Of a DNA stretch of 64,000 bases, positions 7,788-15,327 are shown piece by piece; position 1 is the first letter of the stretch, and the number at the start of each line of letters is the position of its first letter. The notes below the pieces were generated by a model that was not told the DNA's origin, ran no database searches, and saw only the letters and a program-made list of their open reading frames with translations. Location of the stretch: assembly GCF_900113115.1 (NCBI RefSeq), contig NZ_FOOF01000004.1, positions 248,001 through 312,000 on the forward strand, given 5' to 3'. The translations under genes were made by a program, and so were the position numbers. Source of the DNA: Duganella sp. CF458. Its GTDB lineage: Bacteria > Pseudomonadota > Gammaproteobacteria > Burkholderiales > Burkholderiaceae_D.

Positions 7788-9500
7788 TTGTTTTCTTCGT
7801 TTGCATCGTTGATTGAACCAGTAGCGCCCCTGTTATTAATTCTGGGGTTGGCGGCGTTTATCCTGTTGATATGGGAGAACCGCAGCCTAAAGAAGCAACT
7901 GCAAGCGCGGGAAGCCGCGCTGAGGCAAACCCAGATTCAAAATGAGAAACTGGGCCGCCACCGCATCGACTTCCTGGCAGCCATGAGCCACGACATCCGC
8001 ACGCCGCTGGCCGGCGTGATCGGCATGCTGAAGTTTGCCTTGCGCGACCGCACCATCGCCGACCGCACCGGTGAATACCTGCGGATCGGGCTGAAGAACA
8101 GCGAAGCCCTGCTGGCCATCCTCAACGACTTGCTCGATTTCTCCCGCATCGACGCCGGCCGCCTGTCGATCAACACCCAGGACCTGGACCTGATCGACAT
8201 CATCGACGAAGCCATCACCATCCTGCGCCCACAAGCCGACGCCAAGGCCCTGCTGCTGCGCTGCGAGTTGGCGCCGGGCCTGCCGCGCCACGTACAGGGC
8301 GACCCCAATCGCATCCGCCAGATCCTGCTCAACCTCCTGGGCAATGCCATCAAGTTCACGGAACGTGGCGAAGTACGGCTGCGCGCCTCGGGCGAAACAA
8401 CCGACGGCCTGGCGCGCGTCAGCTTCAGCATTACCGACACCGGCCCCGGCATTCCATTGGAAATGCTGCCACGCCTGTTCCGTAAATTCGAGCCGGCCGA
8501 CCTGTCGTCGACCCGCCGCGCCGATGGTCCCGGCCTTGGCCTGGCCATCTGCAAGGAGCTGGTCGACCTGATGGGCGGCCAGATTGAAGCAGACACCCGC
8601 CTCGGCAAAGGCACTACCTTGCGCTTCTCGCTGCCGCTCGCCTTGGGCGGACTGCCGGAGCAAGACCCGGTCAAGATCCCGGTCCACCTGCGCCATGCCT
8701 ACCGCCTGCGTGTGCTGTGCGCGGAAGACGTTCGCACCAACCAGATCATCATCAGTACCCTGCTGGAAGGCATGGGTCACGAAGTGGTGGTCGTCGAAAA
8801 CGGCCTGGAAGCGCTGCGCGCCCTGAACCAGCACGATTTCGATATGGTGCTGATGGATGGCCGCATGCCGCAAATGGACGGCGAGCAGGCCACGCGCCTG
8901 ATACGCCGTGGCGGCAGCCAGGACCATCCTTCGCGCGATCCGCTGATCCCGATCATTGCCCTCACCGCCAACGCCAACGACCTTGACCGCGCACGCTACC
9001 TGTCGGCCGGCATGGACGCCTTCCTCAGCAAACCGGTCGACGAACGGCTGCTGTTCGACCAGCTCGACAAAACCATCGCCAAGTTGCTCAATCGCGGCCG
9101 CAGCCTGCCGCGCACCGCGCCCACGCTGGCCGAACTGGACGATATGTTCGGCGTGGCGCCGGCCAACCCTGCAATCCATATCCTGCCGCTCAGCGGCATG
9201 ACGGCACGCCACCAGCAGCGCATCGCACAAGCCTTCCTGGAGGAAGCGCCGCGCCGGATGGACGAAGGCCGCCTGGGGCTGCAGAACGGCGATGGCGAAG
9301 CCGCCACCAGCGCCTTCCATGCGCTGAAAGGCAGTTGCGGCTACCTGAGCGCACCCGAACTGCACACCCTGTGCCATCAAATGGAAAAGGCCAGCGCCGC
9401 CGGCGACCTGGAAGCCGCTGCCGCACTGTTGCCCGAACTCGAAACGCTTATCCTGCAAGCTTGCAACGACCTGCGTCGCGACGATACGATAGCGGCATGA
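7788..9500 (+). CDS. Hybrid sensor histidine kinase with receiver and Hpt domains
   Basis: Domain order from the N-terminus: one membrane helix (about residues 12-29), short coiled coil, HisKA with the phosphorylated His in [11 protein letters not shown] (His68), HATPase with N box [11 protein letters not shown] and G boxes DTGPGIP and GPGLGLAI, receiver domain (CAEDVRTNQ, acceptor Asp in [12 protein letters not shown], Lys in SKPVDE), and a C-terminal Hpt domain with [11 protein letters not shown]. There is no periplasmic sensor domain, so the signal is probably intramembrane or cytoplasmic. The TTG at 7788 follows an AGGAG site (7771-7775); an earlier in-frame TTG at 7746 has no such site. 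Its stop overlaps the next gene by 4 bp. The partner regulator is not obvious; the orphan receiver at 10408 is a candidate by proximity. Confidence 0.88.
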   Translation: MFSSFASLIEPVAPLLLILGLAAFILLIWENRSLKKQLQAREAALRQTQIQNEKLGRHRIDFLAAMSHDIRTPLAGVIGMLKFALRDRTIADRTGEYLRIGLKNSEALLAILNDLLDFSRIDAGRLSINTQDLDLIDIIDEAITILRPQADAKALLLRCELAPGLPRHVQGDPNRIRQILLNLLGNAIKFTERGEVRLRASGETTDGLARVSFSITDTGPGIPLEMLPRLFRKFEPADLSSTRRADGPGLGLAICKELVDLMGGQIEADTRLGKGTTLRFSLPLALGGLPEQDPVKIPVHLRHAYRLRVLCAEDVRTNQIIISTLLEGMGHEVVVVENGLEALRALNQHDFDMVLMDGRMPQMDGEQATRLIRRGGSQDHPSRDPLIPIIALTANANDLDRARYLSAGMDAFLSKPVDERLLFDQLDKTIAKLLNRGRSLPRTAPTLAELDDMFGVAPANPAIHILPLSGMTARHQQRIAQAFLEEAPRRMDEGRLGLQNGDGEAATSAFHALKGSCGYLSAPELHTLCHQMEKASAAGDLEAAAALLPELETLILQACNDLRRDDTIAA

Positions 9501-10114
9501 CGACACAACGCGCCTGGGTGCGCATGCCATCCGGCCGGCGGCTGGACTTGCTCGATCCCACGCCCTTCGATTGGGACGACTCCGACCTTGCACTGGGGCT
9601 GGCGCGCACCTATCGCTGGGGCGGCCACTCGGCCTGGCCACTGCCCCTCTCCGTCGCCCAGCATTCGATCACGGTGCTGCAATTGAGGCGCCTGTGGTCG
9701 CCCACTCCACTCGACCCGCTGCGCTGCCTGCGCGAGTTGCTGCACGACGCGGAAGAAGGCTTGCTTGGCTTCGATTGCATCTCGGTGCTCAAGCCCTTCC
9801 TCGGCGACAGCTTCCGCGAACTGAGCCAGCGGTTGGAACAGGCCGTGTTCCTGCGCTATGGCCTGCCGGCCTGGACGCCGAAGGAATACCAGGTCCACAA
9901 GCGGGCCGACCGCCTGGCAGCGGCCAGCGAAGCCGTCCATGTGGTGGGCTGGAGCAATGATGAAGTGCGGCGCACATTGAAGATTACCGCCGTGCCCTTG
10001 CAGGAAGATCCCTTGCAGGCCTTGTATGGAGAAAACGCCTGGGAACCCTGGGCGCCGGGCCTGGCCTGCGAGCGCTTCCTGAACGAACTGGACCGCCTCA
10101 AGGCAGCAGCTTGA
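9497..10114 (+). CDS. HD-domain phosphohydrolase, YfbR-like
   Basis: A 205-residue cytosolic protein with the metal-binding pattern of HD hydrolases: LSVAQHSITV (first His), LLHDAEEGLLGFD (His-Asp), and a later KRADRLAAASEA. Order and spacing resemble YfbR-type 5'-nucleotidases, which act on deoxynucleotides. The start at 9497 is an ATGA overlap with the sensor-kinase stop, so translation is likely coupled. That link between a hybrid kinase and a nucleotidase-like protein is not one I recognise. No clear terminator follows. Confidence 0.75.
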   Translation: MTTQRAWVRMPSGRRLDLLDPTPFDWDDSDLALGLARTYRWGGHSAWPLPLSVAQHSITVLQLRRLWSPTPLDPLRCLRELLHDAEEGLLGFDCISVLKPFLGDSFRELSQRLEQAVFLRYGLPAWTPKEYQVHKRADRLAAASEAVHVVGWSNDEVRRTLKITAVPLQEDPLQALYGENAWEPWAPGLACERFLNELDRLKAAA

Positions 10115-10164
10115 TAGTCCGGATGATAAAATTGCCGTAATACGAAGTTTTTAAAGAGGAAATT

Positions 10165-10301
10165 CCAGTTATCCACTTCCACTGTGGATAAGCATGTGGA
10201 AAAGGCGGTCTTGACAGCCCTTTTCGCCTTTAACGGCGCGGCTTTCAATAAATTGCCCAATTCTTTGGCAAGCAATTAGTTTGAATGAAATCAATGACTT
10301 A
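10165..10301 (+). repeat. DnaA-box-bearing element, copy 1
   Basis: This gene-free element contains three sites close to TTATNCACA: 10169-10177 forward (8/9), 10183-10191 reverse (9/9), and 10195-10203 reverse (TTTTCCACA). A GTCTTGACA follows at 10208 and an AATCAATGACTTA block ends it at 10289-10301. Copy 2 at 11198-11333 has the same elements at the same spacing (14, 12, then +39 and about +120 from the first box). The copies are in the same orientation and bracket the receiver gene. Function is not established. Confidence 0.6.
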
Positions 10302-10353
10302 GCAAGATTGAGTGCATGCCTTCTTGCAACTCACTGAGCGTTCGGAAAATATT

Positions 10354-10382
10354 TTGACAAATGTTCCGGCGCGGAATAGTGT
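10354..10382 (+). promoter_or_regulatory. Possible sigma-70 promoter of the orphan receiver gene
   Basis: A perfect TTGACA at 10354-10359 is followed by 17 bp and a poor -10 candidate TAGTGT at 10377-10382. It lies 26 bp upstream of the ATG at 10408. The -10 match is weak, so an activator or another sigma factor could be needed. Confidence 0.4.
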
Positions 10383-10407
10383 GTCCACAACCGACAAAGG
10401 AAAATGC

Positions 10408-11106
10408 ATGGACGTGAAAGTTCCTGACGACGACGCAAGCGAAGGATGGATGATCGACGACGAGGCGCAAGCCAGCACCGCCGAACAGGCTCCAGGCGCC
10501 AATCCCGCCCCATGGCGGGTGCTGATCGTCGATGATGACGTTGACGTGCACGTGGTCACCAAGTTCTCACTCAGCAATGCATGCTTCATGGGGCGCCGCC
10601 TCAGCTTCCTGCACGCCTACTCCGGCGAAGAAGCCCTGACCACCCTGCGCAACAATCCCGACGTGGCCCTGGTGCTGCTGGACGTGATCATGGAAACCAG
10701 CGATGCCGGCTTGCGCGTGGCCAACCAGATCCGCTCCGAACTGAAGAATGAACTGGTGCGCATCGTGCTGCGGACCGGCCAGCCGGGCCAGGCGCTCGAG
10801 CACAGCATCATCCTCGATTACGATATCAACGATTTCTGGTGCAAGACCGACCTCACCACGCGCAAGCTGTTCACCACGGTGATTTCCTCGCTGCGCAATT
10901 ACTCCGACCTGCAAATCCTGCAATCGCAGCTGGCCAGGTATAACCAGCACCGCGAACAATTTGCGGCGATCTTGCAGGGTCTGCAACATGGTGAAGCATG
11001 GTCGGGCCAACTGGTCATCGGCCAGCCTGCCTCAACTGTGGATATCCAGGTCCAGCCGGGTTCGGAAGCAGGCAGTTTCAAGGCCTCCGGGCACATCCTG
11101 AAATAA
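10408..11106 (+). CDS. Orphan receiver-domain protein resembling the N-terminal part of DUF3369 regulators
   Basis: A 232-residue protein. Residues 1-34 are acidic and probably disordered. A receiver-like domain follows: LIVDDDVDVHVVTKFSL (acidic pocket), then YSGEEAL, VLLDVIMET (acceptor Asp), and RIVLRTGQPGQALEHSIILDYDINDFWCKTDLT. That last stretch is diagnostic of response regulators that carry a DUF3369 domain and normally continue into an HD-GYP output. Here the protein ends about 75 residues later with no output domain. An AAAGGA site supports the ATG at 10408. The gene is bracketed by two copies of a DnaA-box element. Confidence 0.78.
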   Translation: MDVKVPDDDASEGWMIDDEAQASTAEQAPGANPAPWRVLIVDDDVDVHVVTKFSLSNACFMGRRLSFLHAYSGEEALTTLRNNPDVALVLLDVIMETSDAGLRVANQIRSELKNELVRIVLRTGQPGQALEHSIILDYDINDFWCKTDLTTRKLFTTVISSLRNYSDLQILQSQLARYNQHREQFAAILQGLQHGEAWSGQLVIGQPASTVDIQVQPGSEAGSFKASGHILK

Positions 11107-11197
11107 CCACTGTACACGCGTACAGTATTTATTTTACCCTCATCTCGCCTCGAATTCCGCCGAAACTCCCGTAAGTGGCGGATTGAAAAGGGCTTTT

Positions 11198-11333
11198 CCA
11201 ATTATCCACATTGTTTGTGGATATCTTTGTTGATAAGCAGGTCTTGACAAGGCAAACAGCCCGCAACGACGCCATTTCCAACAAACTGCCTGTTCAATGT
11301 GCAGAAAAAAGTACCCTAAGAATCAATGACTTA
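11198..11333 (+). repeat. DnaA-box-bearing element, copy 2
   Basis: Second copy of the element at 10165-10301, same orientation, about 1,033 bp further on. DnaA-box-like sites: 11202-11210 forward (TTATCCACA, 9/9), 11216-11224 reverse (8/9), and 11228-11236 reverse (TTATCAACA, 8/9). GTCTTGACA is at 11241 and AATCAATGACTTA at 11321-11333. No gene starts downstream on the plus strand. The next gene is a small minus-strand one at 11393. Confidence 0.6.
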
Positions 11334-11392
11334 AAATATCACAAATTATCACCCGCATTCTTTAACTAATTAAAGTCGCTCGTTACTTGTCG

Positions 11393-11596
11393 TTAACTCT
11401 TGTGCATAACCTGAGCAGCCGCACGACGTTGCGCGGGCTGCAACAAGACGCGCTGGATGATGTGGGGAGCGATGTTATGGGACTTCATATACTCCACTGC
11501 GCACAAGGTGCTGAAACTGGCTTGCACCTCGATACCGCGGTCGACGATTGCACTGCGCGCCGCATCGACGCGTGGCAGGTATTGCAGCAGATCCAT
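11393..11596 (-). CDS. Small hypothetical protein
   Basis: A 67-residue soluble protein, MDLLQYLPRVDAARSAIVD at its start, with a central IEVQASFSTLCAVEYMKSHN and C-terminal IIQRVLLQPAQRR. It has balanced composition with no membrane segment and looks like a compact helical, possibly nucleic-acid-binding, protein. A GAAGG site lies about 8 bp before the ATG, which supports it over the overlapping plus-strand frame. I do not recognise a characterised family. It sits between the second DnaA-box element and a GTGTCCC repeat pair. Confidence 0.5.
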   Translation of the reverse strand: MDLLQYLPRVDAARSAIVDRGIEVQASFSTLCAVEYMKSHNIAPHIIQRVLLQPAQRRAAAQVMHKS

Positions 11597-11683
11597 GGGA
11601 ACACCTTCAGGCAGGATGGGCGGTCAAGGAAGTATCGGCCACGCCGCCAAGAAGTCAATGGCCCGCCCGCAACACCTACTGCT

Positions 11684-11794
11684 GAGTTCGTGTCCCACCC
11701 TGGGGTCACACCCAAAACAGGACACGGTCTCAGCCGACTATCTGCTGAGTTCGTGTCCCAATTCGGGTGTGACCCCAAGGTGGGACACGGGCTC
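11684..11794. repeat. Pair of 36-bp GTGTCCC palindromic repeats in opposite orientation
   Basis: Two 36-bp units, 11690-11725 and 11753-11788, each begin GTGTCCCA and end with GGACAC, so each is an imperfect palindrome. The asymmetric centres (GGGGTCACACCC versus GGGTGTGACCCC) show that the second unit is inverted with respect to the first. Both are preceded by CTGAGTTC. The pair could fold as a large hairpin. It lies immediately 3' of the amidohydrolase gene. A similar pair is at 32032-32131. The layout resembles REP/BIME elements. Confidence 0.75.
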
Positions 11795-11805
11795 GGGCGT
11801 GGGGT

Positions 11806-13566
11806 TTAGCGGTTTTGGTAGCCGCCGTAGTATTTGACGGGGCTCCAGTCGGGCTGCACGGGGGGCTGCTCGGGGGCATATTGGCCGAAGTCGGCGCCGG
11901 CGTGGACGATGCGGCCATTCACAACCGTGAGCGCGCTTTCCAGCGTCTTGATCTGCGCTTCGGGAATCTTGAAATAATCCTTCGGCAAGATCACCAGGTC
12001 GGCGTATTGGCCCTTGGCGATCTGGCCTTTCAGCTTTTCTTCGCCGCTGAACCAGGCGCTGCCCTGGGTCATCAGCTGCAGGGCTTCGTAGCGGCTTAGG
12101 CGGTCCTTCGTCCGCCACATCGGCATGCCGCCGGCGGTCTTGCCGGTCACCGCCCAATAAATCGATGGCCATGGTCCGTAGCTCGATACGCGCGTGCCGT
12201 CCGTGCCCAGGCCGACCGGGATCTTCATCTCCAGCATCTTGCGCAGCGGCGGCATCTGGCGCGTTTGCTCGCCATAGCGCTTCCAATAGTGCTCGCCCTG
12301 GAAGTACATGCGGTCCTGCACCGCCACGCCGCCGCCCAGTTTCTTCACGCGCGCCAGCTGTTCGTCGGTGATGGTCTCGGCGTGGTCGAAGAACCAGCGC
12401 AGGCCATTGAACGGCATGTCGCGGTTGACCTTTTCGATCACCCCCAGGTCACGCTCGATCGACTCGCCATAGGTGGCGTGGATGCGGAATGGCCAGCGGT
12501 TCTTCACCAGCAGACGCAGCACCTGCTCCAATTCACTCTCCATATGAGCCGGCATTTCGGGGCGCGGTTCGAGGAAGTTCTCGAAGTCGGCGGCGCTCCA
12601 TACCAGGTTCTCCCCTGCCCCTTCGGTGTTGTAGCCATTGGGGTAGAACATATGGTCGTTGTGGTCCGGCTTGGCCGTGGCGAGCCAGCGCTGGTAGTCT
12701 TCCAGCTCCTTGCCCGGCTTCTGTGCGAACAGGTAGTAGGAGGTGCGTACAGTCAGCTTGCCGCCCTTGGCCAGCTCCAGGCTGACCGCATAGTCGTCGG
12801 GATAGGCCTGGCCGCCGCCGCCCGCATCAATGGCGCTGGTGACGCCAAGGCGATTCATCTCGCGGTAGTATTGGATGGTTGAATTCAGTTGCTGTTCGCG
12901 CGGCAGCGCGCCGGTCTTGCCCAGCGTGGAATACAGCACCATGGCGTTCGGCTTGGCGACCAGCAGGCCGGTCGGCTTGCCGTCGGCGCCCAGTTCGACC
13001 ACGCCGTCCTTGTATCTGGTGTCCTTGTCGTAGCCCAGGACTTCGATGCCCTTCTTGTTCACGAAGCCAAGGCCGTACAGGTAGAGGATGAACACCGGTT
13101 TGTCCGGCACCGCATCATTCAGTTCTTCCAGCGTCGGCAGGCGCTTTTCTTCGAACTGGAATTCATTGAATCCCCCCACCACCTTGACCCACGCGCCGTC
13201 AGGCGTGCGGGCCGCCTGCTCGCGCAGCATCTGCATGGCGCGCTTCAGCGAGGTCACGCCATCCCAGCGCAGCTCGGCGTTGTAGTTGAGGCCCTGGCGG
13301 ATGATGTGGAGGTGGGAGTCGTTCAGGCCAGGAATGACCGTGCGGCCGCCGGCGTCGATTACCTGCGTGCCCGGCTTCTTCAGCTTGAGCACCTGGGCAT
13401 TGTTGCCCACTGCGGTAATCAGGCCGCCCTTGATGGCTACTGCCTGCGCAAAGGCTCCTTCGCGCGTCATCGTGGCGACTTTGCCGTTCGTGATGATCAT
13501 GTCCGTCGCATAGGCCTGCGACAGACCGGCAGCCAGCAAGGCTGCGGCCAGCATCGGTCTGTTCAT
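11806..13566 (-). CDS. Secreted amidohydrolase family protein, YtcJ-like
   Basis: A 586-residue protein with a Sec signal (MNRPMLAAALLAAGLSQAYA, cleavage after residue 20). The mature part is an amidohydrolase of the YtcJ/Amidohydro_3 type: MIITNGKVATM start, GGRTVIPGLNDSHLH metal-site loop near residue 75, WFFDHAETI near residue 390, GLGTDGTRVSSYGPW near residue 455, and a final strand carrying TVVNGRIVHAG. It should hydrolyse an amide or related bond in the periplasm with divalent metal. The substrate is unknown. It lies 3 bp downstream of a YceI gene on the same strand, so the two are probably co-transcribed. Confidence 0.85.
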   Translation of the reverse strand: MNRPMLAAALLAAGLSQAYATDMIITNGKVATMTREGAFAQAVAIKGGLITAVGNNAQVLKLKKPGTQVIDAGGRTVIPGLNDSHLHIIRQGLNYNAELRWDGVTSLKRAMQMLREQAARTPDGAWVKVVGGFNEFQFEEKRLPTLEELNDAVPDKPVFILYLYGLGFVNKKGIEVLGYDKDTRYKDGVVELGADGKPTGLLVAKPNAMVLYSTLGKTGALPREQQLNSTIQYYREMNRLGVTSAIDAGGGGQAYPDDYAVSLELAKGGKLTVRTSYYLFAQKPGKELEDYQRWLATAKPDHNDHMFYPNGYNTEGAGENLVWSAADFENFLEPRPEMPAHMESELEQVLRLLVKNRWPFRIHATYGESIERDLGVIEKVNRDMPFNGLRWFFDHAETITDEQLARVKKLGGGVAVQDRMYFQGEHYWKRYGEQTRQMPPLRKMLEMKIPVGLGTDGTRVSSYGPWPSIYWAVTGKTAGGMPMWRTKDRLSRYEALQLMTQGSAWFSGEEKLKGQIAKGQYADLVILPKDYFKIPEAQIKTLESALTVVNGRIVHAGADFGQYAPEQPPVQPDWSPVKYYGGYQNR

Positions 13567-13569
13567 GCC

Positions 13570-14136
13570 TTATTCCTTGACGGATTCGACCGAGAAGCCG
13601 AGCGTCACGTCGTCGCTGACGTGCGGCGCATACTTGCCGGCGCCGAAGTCGGAACGCTTGATCTTGGCGACAGCATTGGCGCCGCACGCGTCCTTCTTCA
13701 ACATTGGGTGCGGCATGCAGTGGAAGGAAGTCACTTCCAGGTTCACCGGTTTGGTCACGCCCTTGATGGTCAGGTTGCCTTCCACGCCGACCACCTTGTC
13801 GCCGTTGAACAGGAACTTGGTCGACTTGTAGGTGATGGCCGGGTATTTGGCCGAATCGAGGAAGTCAGGGCCTTGCAGGTGCCCATTGAACAGGTCGGAA
13901 CCGGTATTCACCGATTTCGGGTCGATGGTCACCTCTACGGAACCGGTCTTGGCGGCGCGGTCGATCTGGATCTTGCCGGTGGTGCTATTGAACTTGTTGA
14001 CCTGGGTCGAATAGCCGAAGTGGCTGTATTCGAAGCGGGAGAAGGAGTGGCTTGGATCGATGGCATAGGTTTCAGGTGCGGCCGATGCGGCAAGCGAGAA
14101 ACCGGCGGCGAGGGCAAAGGCGATCAGTTTTTTCAT
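13570..14136 (-). CDS. Periplasmic YceI family protein
   Basis: A 188-residue secreted protein with signal MKKLIAFALAAGFSLAASA. The mature domain follows the YceI pattern closely: YAIDPSHSFSRFEYSHFGY, then GPDFLDSAKYPAITYKS and GNLTIKGVTKPVNLEV. Two cysteines in FHCMPHPMLKKDACG may form a disulfide, as in many YceI proteins. The family binds isoprenoid-type lipids; a specific role is unknown. It is upstream of and nearly abuts the amidohydrolase gene. Confidence 0.9.
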   Translation of the reverse strand: MKKLIAFALAAGFSLAASAAPETYAIDPSHSFSRFEYSHFGYSTQVNKFNSTTGKIQIDRAAKTGSVEVTIDPKSVNTGSDLFNGHLQGPDFLDSAKYPAITYKSTKFLFNGDKVVGVEGNLTIKGVTKPVNLEVTSFHCMPHPMLKKDACGANAVAKIKRSDFGAGKYAPHVSDDVTLGFSVESVKE

Positions 14137-14283
14137 TGTCTGGACTCCAGTGGGGAATGGTGGTCCATTATGCGACGACTGCCGATCAGTGTAAAACGCA
14201 TAATATGCGCGCTACCGATCGACTTTTTCGATAGTAGTCACCAAGCGGGAACGAAACGATCACTCTTTTGCGGTTTCCCGCCT

Positions 14284-15201
14284 TTAGTCGCTGCGCATCT
14301 GGGCTTGCGAGACATTGCTGTTTGGCGGCACGCTCTGCGTCAGCCAGACATTGCCGCCCACGGTGGAACCGGCGCCGATGGTGATCCGCCCCAACACCGT
14401 TGCGCCAGCATAGATCACGACGTCGTCCTCCACGATGGGATGGCGCGGCGTCCCCTTGATCAATTGCCCGGACTCGTCGGCTGGGAAGCGCTTGGCGCCC
14501 AGTGTCACGTGTTGGTACAGTCGCACGCGTTCGCCGATGATGGTGGTTTCGCCGATGACTACCCCCGTTCCATGGTCGATGAAGAAACTGGCGCCGATCT
14601 GCGCCGCCGGGTGAATGTCGATGCCTGTCCTCGAGTGGGCAATGTCGCTGACAATGCGTGCAATGAAGGGGGCGCCCAGCTCGTGCAGCTTATGCGCCAG
14701 GCGATAATGCAGGATGGCTACCATGCCTGGATAGCACAACAGGATTTCCGCAATCGATGTCGCGGCCGGGTCGCCGGCGTAGGCCGCCTGCACGTCCGAT
14801 ACCACCAGCGCGCGGATCTGCGGCAGCGAGGCGGCAAACGCGCGCGTGATATCCAGCGCCACACGCGTCTGGTCTTCTTCAGTCTCTGCCACTTCGGCAC
14901 CGAACTGGAGGCCGCGCCGCACTTGCTCGTGCAAACGGTCCAGGGTGGTGTTCAGGGTGTCGCCGACGAAGTAGTCGATGCTCTCATCGGTCAGGTTCGG
15001 ACGCCCATAATGCGTGGGGAACAAGGCAGCCGACAAGCCCTCGAGGATTTGCACCAGTTCCGCGCGCGAAGGCAGCTCGCGCACGCGGCGCTGGTGACGG
15101 ATATTGTGGGTCGCTTCGCGCGACACGCGCAGTTGGTGAACCACCTCGTCGAGGTCCCAACGCGTTGCGCCGCTGGAGGCGCCGTAAGAATCGATAGCCA
15201 T
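14284..15201 (-). CDS. Serine O-acetyltransferase, EpsC/SrpH type
   Basis: A 305-residue cytosolic enzyme expected to make O-acetylserine for cysteine biosynthesis. The N-terminal 160 residues are helical. The C-terminal half is a left-handed beta-helix with hexapeptide repeats: HSRTGIDIHPAAQIGASFFIDHGTGVVIGET and YAGATVLGRITIGAGSTVGG. These contain the catalytic His-Asp region (IDHGTGVVIGET). It is longer than CysE and matches the EpsC-like subgroup. The ATG at 15201 is preferred; the frame is open for 18 more codons upstream without family similarity. It stands alone; no cysK is adjacent. Confidence 0.85.
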   Translation of the reverse strand: MAIDSYGASSGATRWDLDEVVHQLRVSREATHNIRHQRRVRELPSRAELVQILEGLSAALFPTHYGRPNLTDESIDYFVGDTLNTTLDRLHEQVRRGLQFGAEVAETEEDQTRVALDITRAFAASLPQIRALVVSDVQAAYAGDPAATSIAEILLCYPGMVAILHYRLAHKLHELGAPFIARIVSDIAHSRTGIDIHPAAQIGASFFIDHGTGVVIGETTIIGERVRLYQHVTLGAKRFPADESGQLIKGTPRHPIVEDDVVIYAGATVLGRITIGAGSTVGGNVWLTQSVPPNSNVSQAQMRSD

Positions 15202-15327
15202 AAGACACAAGAATATCGAGATTACATCAAAAAGCGAAAGAAACTGTTTGCACAAGCTTATGCTTTCCAGTCATAAGCAGATAGTTCGGGATTCCCTTAA
15301 AATAACGCGCTCACTCTCGGGCACCAC

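Noticed and set aside
10165..11333. Chromosomal origin (oriC)
   Set aside because: DnaA-box-like sites are present, but there is no AT-rich unwinding region of suitable length and no dnaA, dnaN, gyrB or parAB genes in the window.
11684..11794. Possible CRISPR array or attachment site
   Set aside because: Only two repeats, internally palindromic and inverted to each other, with no regular spacers, cas genes or integrase nearby.
11387..11809. Plus-strand frame of 140 codons over the small minus-strand gene and the repeats
   Set aside because: Its C-terminal third is translated repeat sequence and it has no ribosome-binding site; the minus-strand frame at 11393-11596 is the better gene.
14238..14283. 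GCGGGAA...TTCCCGC hairpin after the acetyltransferase gene
   Set aside because: Considered as a terminator, but there is no U-tract on the minus strand and the loop is long.
12889..15276. Long plus-strand open frame (about 795 codons) opposite the amidohydrolase, YceI and acetyltransferase genes
   Set aside because: It spans three clear minus-strand genes and has low-complexity shadow composition without any family signature.
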